Source: Acidimicrobiales bacterium (lineage in GTDB: Bacteria > Actinomycetota > Acidimicrobiia > Acidimicrobiales > MedAcidi-G1). From it: DNA of 64,000 nt. The notes beneath the pieces are model-generated. The model saw only the letters and a list, made by a program, of their open reading frames with translations. It did not search any database and was not told the origin of the DNA. A program made the translations under genes and the position numbers. The DNA is taken from assembly GCA_014237715.1 (NCBI GenBank), contig JAAZZG010000009.1:20710-84709 (forward strand), written 5' to 3'. Shown piece by piece: positions 34,494 through 42,550 of this stretch. Each line of letters starts with the position of its first letter. Within the stretch, counting starts at the first letter, position 1.

Positions 34494-34577
34494 GTGGCCT
34501 ACCCCTCATGTGGGCTGCACGCAACCCGGGCGGACCGAGCATCGGCCGCCCCTTCGATCCGGGAGTTCGACCCATGA
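34494..34577 (+). CDS. Possible 27-residue leaderless leader peptide
   Basis: GTG at 34494 stands 6 nt after a TAGAAT hexamer and opens a frame of 27 codons that ends in TGA overlapping the ybaK start as ATGA. It contains two arginine-rich and alanine-rich stretches and no recognisable domain. It could couple ribosome entry to ybaK, which lacks its own ribosome site. The alternative is that ybaK starts in another frame at ATG 34508. Confidence 0.35.
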   Translation: MAYPSCGLHATRADRASAAPSIREFDP

Positions 34578-35047
34578 GCCGACGCAGCGACGCCATTGAG
34601 CGCTTCACCGTCGAAGCCGAGGCCTCGGGGCTCGAGATCGAGGTACAGCAGTATCCCGGTGGAACCCGGACGGCGGCCGATGCGGCTGACGCCGTGGGTT
34701 GCCACGTGGATCAGATCGTGAAGTCGTTGGTGTTCATGGCCGACGTCCGGCCGGTACTCGTGTTGTGCTCGGGCGGCCGCCGGGTCGATGAGGAACGCCT
34801 GGCGTCCTATCTGGGTACCGAGATCAGGATCGCCGGGGCCAGCGAGGTCCGGGCGGCCACCGGGTTCGCCATTGGTGGGACGCCGCCGCTGGGGCACACC
34901 GTTCCGTTGCGGACCGTGGTCGACCCTCATCTCATGGACTTCGACGAGGTGTGGGCGGCGGCCGGCACCCCCGATTCGGTGTTTCCCGTGAAGCCCAAGG
35001 ACCTGGTCAAGGCCACCTCGGGTGCGGTGGTCGGCGTCACCCGCTGA
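34574..35047 (+). CDS. ybaK: YbaK/EbsC-family aminoacyl-tRNA deacylase
   Basis: A 157-residue YbaK/ProX-like editing domain that hydrolyses mischarged tRNA (Cys- or Ala-tRNAPro type). Family features: VGCHVDQIVKSLVF with the catalytic lysine, LVLCSGGRRVDEERLASYLG, FAIGGTPPLGH and VFPVKPKDLVKATSGAV. Start taken at ATG 34574; ATG 34508 in the same frame adds 22 residues without similarity. It is divergent from the ArsC-like selenoprotein gene. Confidence 0.9.
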   Translation: MSRRSDAIERFTVEAEASGLEIEVQQYPGGTRTAADAADAVGCHVDQIVKSLVFMADVRPVLVLCSGGRRVDEERLASYLGTEIRIAGASEVRAATGFAIGGTPPLGHTVPLRTVVDPHLMDFDEVWAAAGTPDSVFPVKPKDLVKATSGAVVGVTR

Positions 35048-35056
35048 CCGGCAGTC

Positions 35057-35518
35057 TCAGGCTTGGTCGTCCAGTGGGATGGCGGTGGTGGACTTGAGTT
35101 CCTCCATGACGAAGATCGAACGGAAGCCCGAGAAGCCGACACGCTGGGTCATCCGCTTGTAGAAATCGTCGTAGGCGGCGATGTCGCGGACGAGTACCCG
35201 AAGCATGTAGTCCACTTCACCACTGGTTCGCCAGGCGTTCACGATCTCGGGAAACTCGGCGATGCCCAGGGTGAACTGCTCCAGCCAATCGGCGGAGTGG
35301 TCGGTGGTGCGGATCTCCACGAGGGCGGTGAGGCCGCGTCCGACCGCCGCGGGATCGACGAGGGCCACCCGTCCACGAAGGATGCCCTGGTCCTGAAGGC
35401 GTTGGACCCGTCGCCAACACGATGTGGCCGAGAGGCCGACCCGTTCGCCGAGTTCGTTGGTGGAGAGGGATCCATCCTCTTGGAGGAGACGCAGTAGATC
35501 CCGGTCGATGGCATCCAT
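35057..35518 (-). CDS. Lrp/AsnC-family transcriptional regulator
   Basis: A 153-residue regulator with an N-terminal winged HTH (IDRDLLRLLQEDGSLSTNELG, then LSATSCWRRVQRLQDQGIL) and a C-terminal RAM ligand domain (about 65-150). Lrp-type proteins sense amino acids. The asparaginase and small DUF6356 genes diverge from it, so they may be targets along with itself. An inverted repeat overlaps its -10 box. Confidence 0.93.
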   Translation of the reverse strand: MDAIDRDLLRLLQEDGSLSTNELGERVGLSATSCWRRVQRLQDQGILRGRVALVDPAAVGRGLTALVEIRTTDHSADWLEQFTLGIAEFPEIVNAWRTSGEVDYMLRVLVRDIAAYDDFYKRMTQRVGFSGFRSIFVMEELKSTTAIPLDDQA

Positions 35519-35520
35519 GG

Positions 35521-35535
35521 TGCAAGCATATTGCA
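35521..35535. promoter_or_regulatory. Candidate Lrp operator over the lrp -10 box
   Basis: TGCAA-N5-TTGCA is a perfect inverted repeat. Its spacer and inner arm overlap TATGCT (35530-35525, minus strand), which lies 6 nt before the lrp ATG. Binding here would repress lrp. Confidence 0.45.
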
Positions 35536-35630
35536 GTTTGTAGGTTATATACGGATAAGAGATGCACGATTATGCTGATATGGCGCAATAACGCACGGAT
35601 TTCTCGGGGATTCTCCAATAAGTTCATGCC

Positions 35631-35924
35631 ATGGTCGCCCACTACGACGTCAGCTCCCATGACGCCAGCCCCCGGCATCCATCCACGCTGTTCACGGCGC
35701 ACCCGGCATCGGTCGGCGAGACGTGGTCGCAGCACGCTCGGTTCGCATTTTCGCTTGCCGGGAGATTGGTTGTTGCTGCCATGGCTGCAGCGGTGCACGC
35801 CCTGTTTCCCTTCCTCTGTCAGACGACGGCCAGTCGGACCATCGACTCACTCCACGCCCTGATCCACGACCCTCGGGGCGTCGAGCCGGTGGCAGCCACC
35901 ATCACGGAGCCTCTGGCTGAGTAA
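35631..35924 (+). CDS. DUF6356 family protein
   Basis: A 97-residue protein of a family better known from proteobacteria. Matching features: FTAHPASVGETWSQH, then a hydrophobic helix (about 43-58) with VHALFPFLCQTTASRTID. Function unknown. It probably binds or inserts in the membrane. It is divergent from lrp and 10 nt upstream of asparaginase, so the two likely share a transcript. Confidence 0.75.
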   Translation: MVAHYDVSSHDASPRHPSTLFTAHPASVGETWSQHARFAFSLAGRLVVAAMAAAVHALFPFLCQTTASRTIDSLHALIHDPRGVEPVAATITEPLAE

Positions 35925-35934
35925 TCCTGTTCCC

Positions 35935-36906
35935 ATGAGCCCGGCGTCGTACCTCCCTCCGCTGGTCGTCGAGGTCACTCGGGGTGATCGGCTTGAGAGT
36001 CGACACGAGGTCGACGTGGCCATCGTCGATGCAGACGGCCGACTGGTCCGTGCCTACGGCGATGCCCATCGTGACGTGATGCCCCGTTCAGCATGCAAGC
36101 CCGTCCAGGCGTTGCCGCTGGTGACCACCGGGGCCGCCGACGCCTTCAGTCTGGGCAGTGTCGAGTTGGCCCTGGCGTGCGCCAGTCACGACGGTGAGCC
36201 GGGCCATGTCTCCGCTGTCCGGGCCTGGCTCGGTCGACTCGGTCTGGACGCCGGTGCCCTGGCGTGTGGAAGCCACCTTCCGATGCACGCGGGCTCGGCC
36301 GCCGACATGGTGGCGGCCGGTGACATACCGGATCAGACGCACAATAACTGTTCTGGCAAGCACGTCGGCTTCCTGACCGTGCTCCGCCACCTCGATCTGC
36401 CACTGGACGGATATCTGGATCCCTCCCATCCGCTGCAGGCCGATCACGTGACTCCGGCTCTGGCTGAGGCTTGCGGGGTCGATCTGGCCAGCCAGGTTCC
36501 CGGCATCGACGGATGTGGGATCCCGGTCTGGTCCGTGCCCCTTGATGGCCTTGCCGGCGCCTGGGCCGGCCTCGGTTCGGCAGCGGCCGGCGCACCGGCC
36601 ACCCGTCTGTTGGACGCCATGCGCGCCGAACCGTTCCATGTGGCTGGTAGCGACCGGACCTGTACTCGGATCATCCGGGCGGCGTCGGGTTCCGCCGTGG
36701 TCAAGACCGGCGCAGAGGGCGTGTTCTGCGCTGCCCTGCCCGCCAGTGGGCTGGGCCTGGGGTTGAAGGTTCGGGACGGGGCGAGGCGGGCCGCCGATGC
36801 GGCAGTCCTCCACCTGCTGACAGATCTGGGATGCCTCCCGGACGATGGCCCCGAACTGCTCCACAACCGGGCCGGCACGATCGTGGGCCAAGTTCGCGTG
36901 GCGTAG
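35935..36906 (+). CDS. L-asparaginase, Rhizobium etli type (PF06089)
   Basis: A 323-residue asparaginase of the zinc-linked, cysteine-containing class rather than the bacterial type I/II fold. Signatures: MPRSACKPVQALPL with the Ser/Lys pair, CASHDGEPGH and HNNCSGKHVGFL. It deaminates asparagine to aspartate and ammonia. Location next to an Lrp-type regulator and not far from PII suggests a place in amino-acid and nitrogen use; that is inference. Confidence 0.9.
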   Translation: MSPASYLPPLVVEVTRGDRLESRHEVDVAIVDADGRLVRAYGDAHRDVMPRSACKPVQALPLVTTGAADAFSLGSVELALACASHDGEPGHVSAVRAWLGRLGLDAGALACGSHLPMHAGSAADMVAAGDIPDQTHNNCSGKHVGFLTVLRHLDLPLDGYLDPSHPLQADHVTPALAEACGVDLASQVPGIDGCGIPVWSVPLDGLAGAWAGLGSAAAGAPATRLLDAMRAEPFHVAGSDRTCTRIIRAASGSAVVKTGAEGVFCAALPASGLGLGLKVRDGARRAADAAVLHLLTDLGCLPDDGPELLHNRAGTIVGQVRVA

Positions 36907-36962
36907 TTGCCCGTGCCGGATTACCCCTGGCTGGACCAGCGTATGGCTGGTCTGAAGGCTCT

Positions 36963-36990
36963 GTTCCCTAGGGTGGGTTCCCTAGGGTGG
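36963..36990. repeat. Two perfect tandem copies of a 14-bp unit
   Basis: GTTCCCTAGGGTGG occurs twice with no gap (36963-36976, 36977-36990). Each copy contains the 8-bp palindrome CCCTAGGG. It lies 38 bp upstream of the SDR gene, where a regulator could bind two adjacent sites. Confidence 0.6.
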
Positions 36991-37027
36991 CGGACTGAAG
37001 ACGACGGAGATCTGAAGGATCGCTTCG

Positions 37028-37945
37028 ATGGAGAGCACTTCAATGGGCAGTTGTGACGGACGGGTGGTGATCGTGACCGGAGCCGGTCGTGGTCTCGGAC
37101 GGGCCCATGCCCTGGCCTTTGCGGCCGAGGGTGCCCACGTGGTGGTCAACGACCTCGGGGTGGGACGCGAGGGACAGGACCCCGATGCGGCCGTGAGCCC
37201 GGCCCACGAAGTGGTGGCCGCCATCGAGGCCATGGGTGGCCAGGCCATCGTCGACGGAGCGGACGTGGCCGACTGGGATCAGGCCGAGTCCATGGTGGCC
37301 CGGGCCGTCGATACGTGGGGACGCCTCGACACGTTGGTCTGCAATGCCGGGTTCCTTCAGGATCGCATGCTGGCCAACATGGGTGAGGACGAGTGGGACT
37401 CGGTGACCCGGGTCCACCTGAAGGGGCACTTCGCCCCGGCCCGTCATGCCATAGCCCACTGGCGCGAGCGGTCCAAAGGCGGCGAGGAGGTGGCCGGTCG
37501 GGTGGTCATGACGTCGTCCGGCGCGGGCTTGATGGGCAGCATCGGGCAGGGCAACTATGCGGCGGCCAAGGCCGGGATCGCCTTGCTGGTCGTCCAGGCG
37601 GCGGCCGAGTGGGGCCGTTACGGGGTGTTGGTCAACGGGGTGGCCCCCGATGCGCGGACCCGCATGACCGAGGGCGTGTTCTACGGCGATGCACCCGACA
37701 ATGCATGGGACGAGAAGGACCCGGCCAACGTGTCACCCCTGATGGTCTGGCTGGGGAGCGGGGCGTGTGACGTGACCGGCCGGGTCTTCGAGGCCACCGG
37801 TGGCCAGTTGAACGTGTGCGATGGATGGCAGCACGGCCCCGTGGTCTCAGTGGGGGAGCGTCGGTTCACCGTTGACGAGGTGGGCGAGGCTGTACGCCGG
37901 TCGATCGCCGAGGGCCCCGAGCCGGCGCCCGTCTTTGGAAGCTGA
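37028..37945 (+). CDS. Short-chain dehydrogenase/reductase, 17-beta-HSD4-like
   Basis: A 305-residue SDR enzyme. VTGAGRGLGRAHALAFA is the cofactor-binding Gly motif, VVNDLGVG with the following acidic residues favours NAD, and GQGNYAAAKAGI holds the catalytic Tyr-x3-Lys, with Ser in MTSSGAGLMG. The early region resembles the dehydrogenase part of peroxisomal multifunctional enzyme 2, suggesting 3-hydroxyacyl-CoA oxidation. The C-terminal 60 residues extend beyond the core SDR. Start could be ATG 37028 or the ATG at 37043. Confidence 0.88.
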   Translation: MESTSMGSCDGRVVIVTGAGRGLGRAHALAFAAEGAHVVVNDLGVGREGQDPDAAVSPAHEVVAAIEAMGGQAIVDGADVADWDQAESMVARAVDTWGRLDTLVCNAGFLQDRMLANMGEDEWDSVTRVHLKGHFAPARHAIAHWRERSKGGEEVAGRVVMTSSGAGLMGSIGQGNYAAAKAGIALLVVQAAAEWGRYGVLVNGVAPDARTRMTEGVFYGDAPDNAWDEKDPANVSPLMVWLGSGACDVTGRVFEATGGQLNVCDGWQHGPVVSVGERRFTVDEVGEAVRRSIAEGPEPAPVFGS

Positions 37946-37987
37946 TTGCCGGCACCTGAGGGTCCCAACGGTGGTTGACCGGGTGGG

Positions 37988-38443
37988 TCAGGACGCCTGT
38001 TCGGCGTCGGCTCCCCGGGTGAGGGCCTCGTCGAGGAGTTGGTGTGCGGAGTCGCGGTCGACGCCCAACTGGCGGACCTCGAAGGCGAAGCGGTCGGCGG
38101 CCGCGGCCAGGCGTTCGCGGCGCTGTTGGAGAGGCTCGGAGTGGGGCGGCTCGTCAACCACGAAGGTGCCTCGTCGCCCGCGACCCTCGAGTGCCCCGGA
38201 AGCCTCCAGTTCGCGGTAGGCCCGGGCCACCGTGCCTGGGGCCAGGGCGAGCGCATCGGCCATGTCGCGGACGGTGGGGAGGCGGGAGCCCGCCACGAGG
38301 TGGCCGACGGCCACCATCACCGAGAGCTGGGCCCTCAACTGTTCGTAGAGGGGGACGGAGACGTTGGCATCCAGGCGGATGACGAGGCGGCGGCGTCGAC
38401 CGGTGGGGTCGATCGAGTCGGCGATGGTCGGGCCTGTCTGCAT
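37988..38443 (-). CDS. GntR-family regulator, YtrA-like
   Basis: A 151-residue GntR protein: winged HTH (VPLYEQLRAQL, LPTVRDMADALALAPGTVARAYREL) with only a short helical C-terminal tail, the YtrA pattern. Such regulators usually repress their own gene and nearby transport genes. It is divergent from glnB, and an inverted repeat overlaps its start region. Confidence 0.92.
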   Translation of the reverse strand: MQTGPTIADSIDPTGRRRRLVIRLDANVSVPLYEQLRAQLSVMVAVGHLVAGSRLPTVRDMADALALAPGTVARAYRELEASGALEGRGRRGTFVVDEPPHSEPLQQRRERLAAAADRFAFEVRQLGVDRDSAHQLLDEALTRGADAEQAS

Positions 38444-38450
38444 ATACGTT

Positions 38451-38463
38451 TACTGTATCAGTA
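38451..38463. promoter_or_regulatory. Candidate GntR operator over its own -10 box
   Basis: TACTG-TAT-CAGTA is a perfect inverted repeat. It covers TACAGT (38457-38452, minus strand), which lies 8 nt before the gntR ATG. Autorepression is the simplest reading. Confidence 0.5.
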
Positions 38464-38484
38464 CAAATAAACAGAACTAGTTAA

Positions 38485-38928
<444 letters not shown>

Positions 38929-38944
38929 TTCCTGCAGGCAGGCA

Positions 38945-38969
38945 CCTCCCGGTCATCTCGTCCGGGAGG
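38945..38969 (+). terminator. Hairpin terminator after glnB
   Basis: CCTCCCGG and CCGGGAGG form a perfect 8-bp stem with a 9-nt loop, 16 nt after the glnB stop. It lacks a T-run. Confidence 0.5.
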
Positions 38970-38978
38970 GGTGACGAC

Positions 38979-38984
38979 TACCGT
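38979..38984 (+). promoter_or_regulatory. Candidate -10 box for crotonase gene
   Basis: TACCGT, eight bases, then ATG at 38993. Confidence 0.4.
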
Positions 38985-38992
38985 CGACGGTG

Positions 38993-39853
38993 ATGAGCGA
39001 CGACCCGACCCCCCAGCAGTCTGATATTGAGCAGCCTGACGTCGAGGAACAGGTCCGGTTCGAGATTCGGAACCAGGTGGCGTGGATCACCATCGACAAC
39101 CCGACCAAGGGCAACGCCATCTCGCCGGACATGCGGGACCGCATGGCTTCGCTGGTCAACGGTTGCAACGGCCGGTTCGAGGCCCGTGCCATCGTGATCA
39201 CTGCTGTAGGCCGGAAACTCTTCTGCCCGGGGGCCGACATCAGCGTCGGTCGTGAGTTCGCTCCGCGACCCGACGATGCTCCACCGCTCGCCGTCGGCGA
39301 GTCCCGACGCATGATGCTCGAGGGCCAGCTCAAGTTGATGCCGGCCATACTGGACAGTGAACTCCCGGTGATCGCCGCGGTGAACGGCACGGCGGCCGGC
39401 GTGGGGGCCCACCTGGCGTTGTGCTGTGACCTGGTGATCATGGCCGACAACGCCAAGCTCATCGAGGTATTCGCTCGTCGAGGCCTGGTGCCCGACGGGC
39501 TCGGTGCCTGGATCCTGCCCCGCCTGGTGGGACTACAGAAGGCTAAGGAACTCATGTTCTTCGCCGAGGACATCAGCGCCGAAGAGGCTCTCCGCATCGG
39601 GCTCTGCAACCGAGTGGTTCCCGGCGACGATCTCATCGAGGCCGCCACCGAATGGGCGGAACGGCTGGCCAGCGGCCCGACCCGAAGCTTCATGCTCACT
39701 AAGTGGCTGGTGAACCGTTCGTTGGACGTCGACCGGCGCACGCTGGAGGACAACGAGGCGTGGGCTGTGGAACTCAACAACGGCACCTTGGACTCCGGCG
39801 AGGGCCTGGCCAGCTTTCGCGAGCGCCGCGACCCGGTGTGGCGGGGTTTCTAG
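38993..39853 (+). CDS. Enoyl-CoA hydratase/isomerase family protein
   Basis: A 286-residue crotonase. Oxyanion-hole regions are RKLFCPGADISVGRE and GTAAGVGAHLALCCDLVIM; FARRGLVPDGLGAWILPRLVG lacks the usual second catalytic Glu, so isomerase or hydrolase chemistry is possible. ATG 38993 follows the TACCGT box; a GTG at 38990 directly precedes it. The first 25 residues are polar and variable. Confidence 0.88.
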   Translation: MSDDPTPQQSDIEQPDVEEQVRFEIRNQVAWITIDNPTKGNAISPDMRDRMASLVNGCNGRFEARAIVITAVGRKLFCPGADISVGREFAPRPDDAPPLAVGESRRMMLEGQLKLMPAILDSELPVIAAVNGTAAGVGAHLALCCDLVIMADNAKLIEVFARRGLVPDGLGAWILPRLVGLQKAKELMFFAEDISAEEALRIGLCNRVVPGDDLIEAATEWAERLASGPTRSFMLTKWLVNRSLDVDRRTLEDNEAWAVELNNGTLDSGEGLASFRERRDPVWRGF

Positions 39854-39923
39854 GACCCGTGCGTCCAGGGCCGGTGCTTCTAATGTCAGCCGTGATCACG
39901 GCGTACAGACGAGGGCTGGACTG

Positions 39924-40229
39924 ATGATCATCCGGGTTGATGCAGCGGGTGAGATCCGGGTCGACGAGTACGACGTGTTCACCGACTTCCACGTCGAGGA
40001 CAGCGCCGGGTTTTCCACCGGTGACCTGGCAGCCACCATGGGCGAGGGCACCCGGGCCGACGGCGAACACCTCTGGATCGCCGAGACGGCCGTCCGTCAC
40101 TGGCTGTCTGGCCGCATCGACGAAACCTGGGACGAGGGCTTCTCGGGGATGTTCGACTTCGCCCGTTCCAAGGGCTGGACCAACGACGCAGGCACCCATC
40201 TACGGACCCACGTCGAGCACCCCGACTGA
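39924..40229 (+). CDS. Hypothetical acidic protein, 101 residues
   Basis: A small soluble protein rich in Asp, Glu, His and Trp, without cysteine or membrane segments (FHVEDSAGFSTGDL; HLWIAETAVRHWLSGRIDE). I do not recognise the family. GAGGG stands about 10 nt before the ATG. It lies 77 nt upstream of the second ArsC-like selenoprotein gene on the same strand and may share its transcript. Confidence 0.7.
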   Translation: MIIRVDAAGEIRVDEYDVFTDFHVEDSAGFSTGDLAATMGEGTRADGEHLWIAETAVRHWLSGRIDETWDEGFSGMFDFARSKGWTNDAGTHLRTHVEHPD

Positions 40230-40306
40230 TTCGCTTCCGATCGACTCGTTCCAGACTGAGAACCCGGCCCATCGAGTTTCGGGCCCCGAACATGACAGGA
40301 GTTTTC

Positions 40307-40693
40307 GTGGCAGACCTCACCGTCCTGCACAACCCCCATTGACACGCATCCAAGAACGCCTTGGCGGTCGCCGAGGAGTTGGGAGTCGACGCCCACGTCG
40401 TGCTCTACATGAAGGAACCACCGGACGAGGCGTTGCTGCGACGCATCGCCGCCGGGCTGGCCGACCCCGTGGAGGACCTGGTCCGTAAGGACTCGCAGTT
40501 CAAGAAGCTGGAGTTGGTCGAGGAAGATTACGTGGGCGACGTCGACGCGGTGGTTGAACTACTGGCCCGCCGCAAAGCTCTCCTGCAGCGACCCATACTG
40601 GTGCGGGGCGATCTGGCAGGCGATGGACCGCTGGTGGCCACCGTGGGACGGCCCAAGGACCGGCTCTACGAGTTCATCGGTGGCGGAAGCTGA
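40307..40693 (+). CDS. ArsC/Spx-family selenoprotein (UGA at the catalytic position), copy 2
   Basis: Read through an in-frame TGA (40340-40342), the frame gives 128 residues starting ADLTVLHNPHUHASKNALAV, with the TGA codon as residue 12. The ArsC pattern H-N-P-x-C-x-x-S-(R/K) fits with U in place of the catalytic cysteine. The C-terminus LLQRPILVRGDLAGDGPLVA then VGRPKDRLYE is the usual family end. AGGAG lies 5 nt before the GTG; ATG 40292 is an in-frame alternative. A SECIS-like hairpin follows the TGA. It diverges strongly from copy 1 in sequence, so these are two separate subfamilies, not a recent duplication. It is followed immediately by an RraA-like gene. Standard calling would begin at 40361 or later and lose the active site. 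Confidence 0.88.
40355..40380 (+). promoter_or_regulatory. SECIS-like hairpin of ArsC selenoprotein 2
   Basis: CCTTGGC and GCCGAGG form a 7-bp stem (one G-U pair) closing a GGTC loop, extended by AAC/GTT across a G-A mismatch. The loop begins after 23 nt following the UGA. GGUC matches the start of the apical loop of the E. coli fdhF SECIS element. Confidence 0.75.
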
Positions 40694-41183
40694 GCCTGAA
40701 TTGAAATCCACCGCCGACCTTTGCGACGACCACGGCGATGCGGTTCAGGTGCTGACCGGCGGCTTCGGGTCCTACGGAGGCGTGGACGCCTTTCGTGGAC
40801 CGGTGTCGACCCTGGCCGTGTTCGAGGACAACACGTTGGTCCGTGACGCGTTGACCGAGCGGGGTGACGGTCGCGTCCTGGTGGTGGCCGGTGGCGGCTC
40901 GGAGCAGTGCGCGCTGGTCGGCGGCAACCTCGGTGTTCTGGCTGTCGAAAACGGTTGGTCGGGCATCGTGGTGGACGGCTGCGTCCGCGACGTCGCCGAA
41001 CTCCGAGCATCGGCCGTTGGTATCCGGGCCAGGGGCACATGCCCCCGCCGGAGCGTCAAGAGTGGTGCGGGCGATCGTGACGTACCGGTCACCGTGGCAG
41101 GGGTGGACCTAGTGCCCGGCATGTGGTTGTGGGCCGACGACGACGGCATCGTCGTGGCCAAGACCGATCTGGGGCGGACCTAG
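40680..41183 (+). CDS. RraA-family protein (regulator of RNase E / HMG aldolase)
   Basis: A 167-residue RraA-fold protein. It matches the group annotated as RNase E inhibitor RraA or 4-hydroxy-4-methyl-2-oxoglutarate aldolase: STADLCDDHGDAVQVL, FEDNTLVRDALTE, GRVLVVAGGGSEQCALVGG, GIVVDGCVRDVAEL and ADDDGIVVA. The G-x-G and R-D residues of the aldolase active site are present. The GTG at 40680 overlaps the selenoprotein gene by 14 nt; the TTG at 40701 gives a more typical N-terminus. Which activity it has is open. Confidence 0.88.
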   Translation: MAEAEPELKSTADLCDDHGDAVQVLTGGFGSYGGVDAFRGPVSTLAVFEDNTLVRDALTERGDGRVLVVAGGGSEQCALVGGNLGVLAVENGWSGIVVDGCVRDVAELRASAVGIRARGTCPRRSVKSGAGDRDVPVTVAGVDLVPGMWLWADDDGIVVAKTDLGRT

Positions 41184-41339
41184 CGTAAGTAGGGACGACG
41201 CTTTCCAGCCAGCGCCCCGGCGCGTCCTCCACGTAGTTTGCCGAGCCATGTGCTCGTCGAAGCGGCACATCTTGAGGTCCACGTCCGAAGGGGCCGAAAG
41301 GAGCGACCCTCCGGACGGAGCGGGAACACCCGATTGCGT

Positions 41340-41363
41340 GTCCGGCGGGCTTCTCGCCGGGAC
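41340..41363. other. Hairpin in the leader of the alcohol dehydrogenase gene
   Basis: GTCCGGCG, a 7-nt loop and CGCCGG-G-GAC form an 8-bp stem with one bulge. It lies in the 241-bp gap between the RraA-like and dehydrogenase genes, and could end the first transcript or shape the leader of the second. Confidence 0.35.
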
Positions 41364-41424
41364 GATCCGACCGGTACCGTCGGCTACATGGGCACCACCC
41401 GTTGCCCAGAACGGAGAATCCCCG

Positions 41425-42507
41425 ATGCTCGCAGCGATCCTGACCGAGACGCCCACCGAGGAGTTGGTCATCGCCGACGACGTGACCCTCCGGGACATCG
41501 CCCCCGGCGACGTCCAGGTGAAGATTGCCCACAGCGGCGTCTGCCACTCAGACCTGTCGGCCATGAACGGCACCATCCCGCTTGCCCCACCGGCCGTGCT
41601 GGGCCACGAAGGTGCCGGCGTGGTGACCGCAGTGGGTGACGGCGTCGACCACGTGGCGCCCGGCGACCACGTGATCATCGCCTTCTCGCCGCCGTGCGGG
41701 ACCTGCCCGTACTGCACCGGTCGCGGGCAGCCCAACCTCTGCCTGAACGGCATGACCTCGATGTTCCTAAACCAGCAGTTCCGCCGGGGCGACGAGGTCG
41801 TCGGTTCGATGACGGGCTGCGGGACGTTCGCCGAGGAGACCATCGTCCCGGGCATTGCGGCCGTCAAGATCGACAACGATATTCCGTTGGACGTGGCTGC
41901 CCTGGTGGGCTGCGGCGTCACCACCGGTGTGGGTGCGGCACTCAACACTGCCAAGGTCACACCGGGTTCGTCGGTGCTGGTCATCGGCGCCGGCGGGGTC
42001 GGGGTGGCCGCCATCCAGGGGGCTCGCATCGCCGGGGCTGCGGTGATCGTGGCCGTCGACCTGCATGAGGGCAAGCTCGACCGCGCCAAGGCGTTCGGAG
42101 CCACCCATGGAGTCACCCCTGACGACCTGCCGGCCGCTCTGGCCGAGGTCACCGGTGGCGAGGGCTTCGACTTCACGCTGGAGTGCATCGGCATGCCGAC
42201 CACCATGCGTCAGGCCTTCGACATGACCCGTCGGGGAGGCACGGCTTGCATCGTCGGCGTAGGCCGGGCCGAGGAGACGTTCGCCCTTTCGGCCTTCGAG
42301 ATGTTCTTCAGCGAGAAGACCTTGGTGGGGTCGATGTACGGCGGTGCCGACGTGCGGACCGACTTCAACCGGTTCCTGCGGCTCTACAAGGCGGGTCGAC
42401 TCGACCTCGAGGGGATGATTACCCGTCGCATCCGGATCGACGAGGTGAACGACGCCATGTCCTGCATGGGAGATGCCGACGTGATCCGACAGGTCATCGA
42501 CTTCTGA
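41425..42507 (+). CDS. Zinc-dependent alcohol dehydrogenase (MDR, class III-like)
   Basis: A 360-residue medium-chain dehydrogenase. Catalytic zinc ligands are in GVCHSDL and VLGHEGAGVV; the structural zinc uses CGTCPYCTGRGQPNLC. VLVIGAGGVGVAAIQGARIAG is the NAD-binding motif, followed by the Asp of VAVDL, favouring NAD. It resembles the S-conjugate formaldehyde/NDMA-dependent dehydrogenase group used by actinobacteria. GGAG lies 8 nt before the ATG. Longer upstream frames are not supported. A TACCGT hexamer at 41382 suggests a leadered transcript. Confidence 0.92.
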   Translation: MLAAILTETPTEELVIADDVTLRDIAPGDVQVKIAHSGVCHSDLSAMNGTIPLAPPAVLGHEGAGVVTAVGDGVDHVAPGDHVIIAFSPPCGTCPYCTGRGQPNLCLNGMTSMFLNQQFRRGDEVVGSMTGCGTFAEETIVPGIAAVKIDNDIPLDVAALVGCGVTTGVGAALNTAKVTPGSSVLVIGAGGVGVAAIQGARIAGAAVIVAVDLHEGKLDRAKAFGATHGVTPDDLPAALAEVTGGEGFDFTLECIGMPTTMRQAFDMTRRGGTACIVGVGRAEETFALSAFEMFFSEKTLVGSMYGGADVRTDFNRFLRLYKAGRLDLEGMITRRIRIDEVNDAMSCMGDADVIRQVIDF

Positions 42508-42550
42508 TCAGGCTCGTTCCCAGAGTGGTGGCTGACACGCCGGACATGAC

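Noticed and set aside
34077..34608. Reading the two ArsC-like frames as pseudogenes split by nonsense mutations
   Set aside because: Both stops are TGA, both fall on the one catalytic cysteine column, the rest of each frame is intact, and both have hairpins at the right distance.
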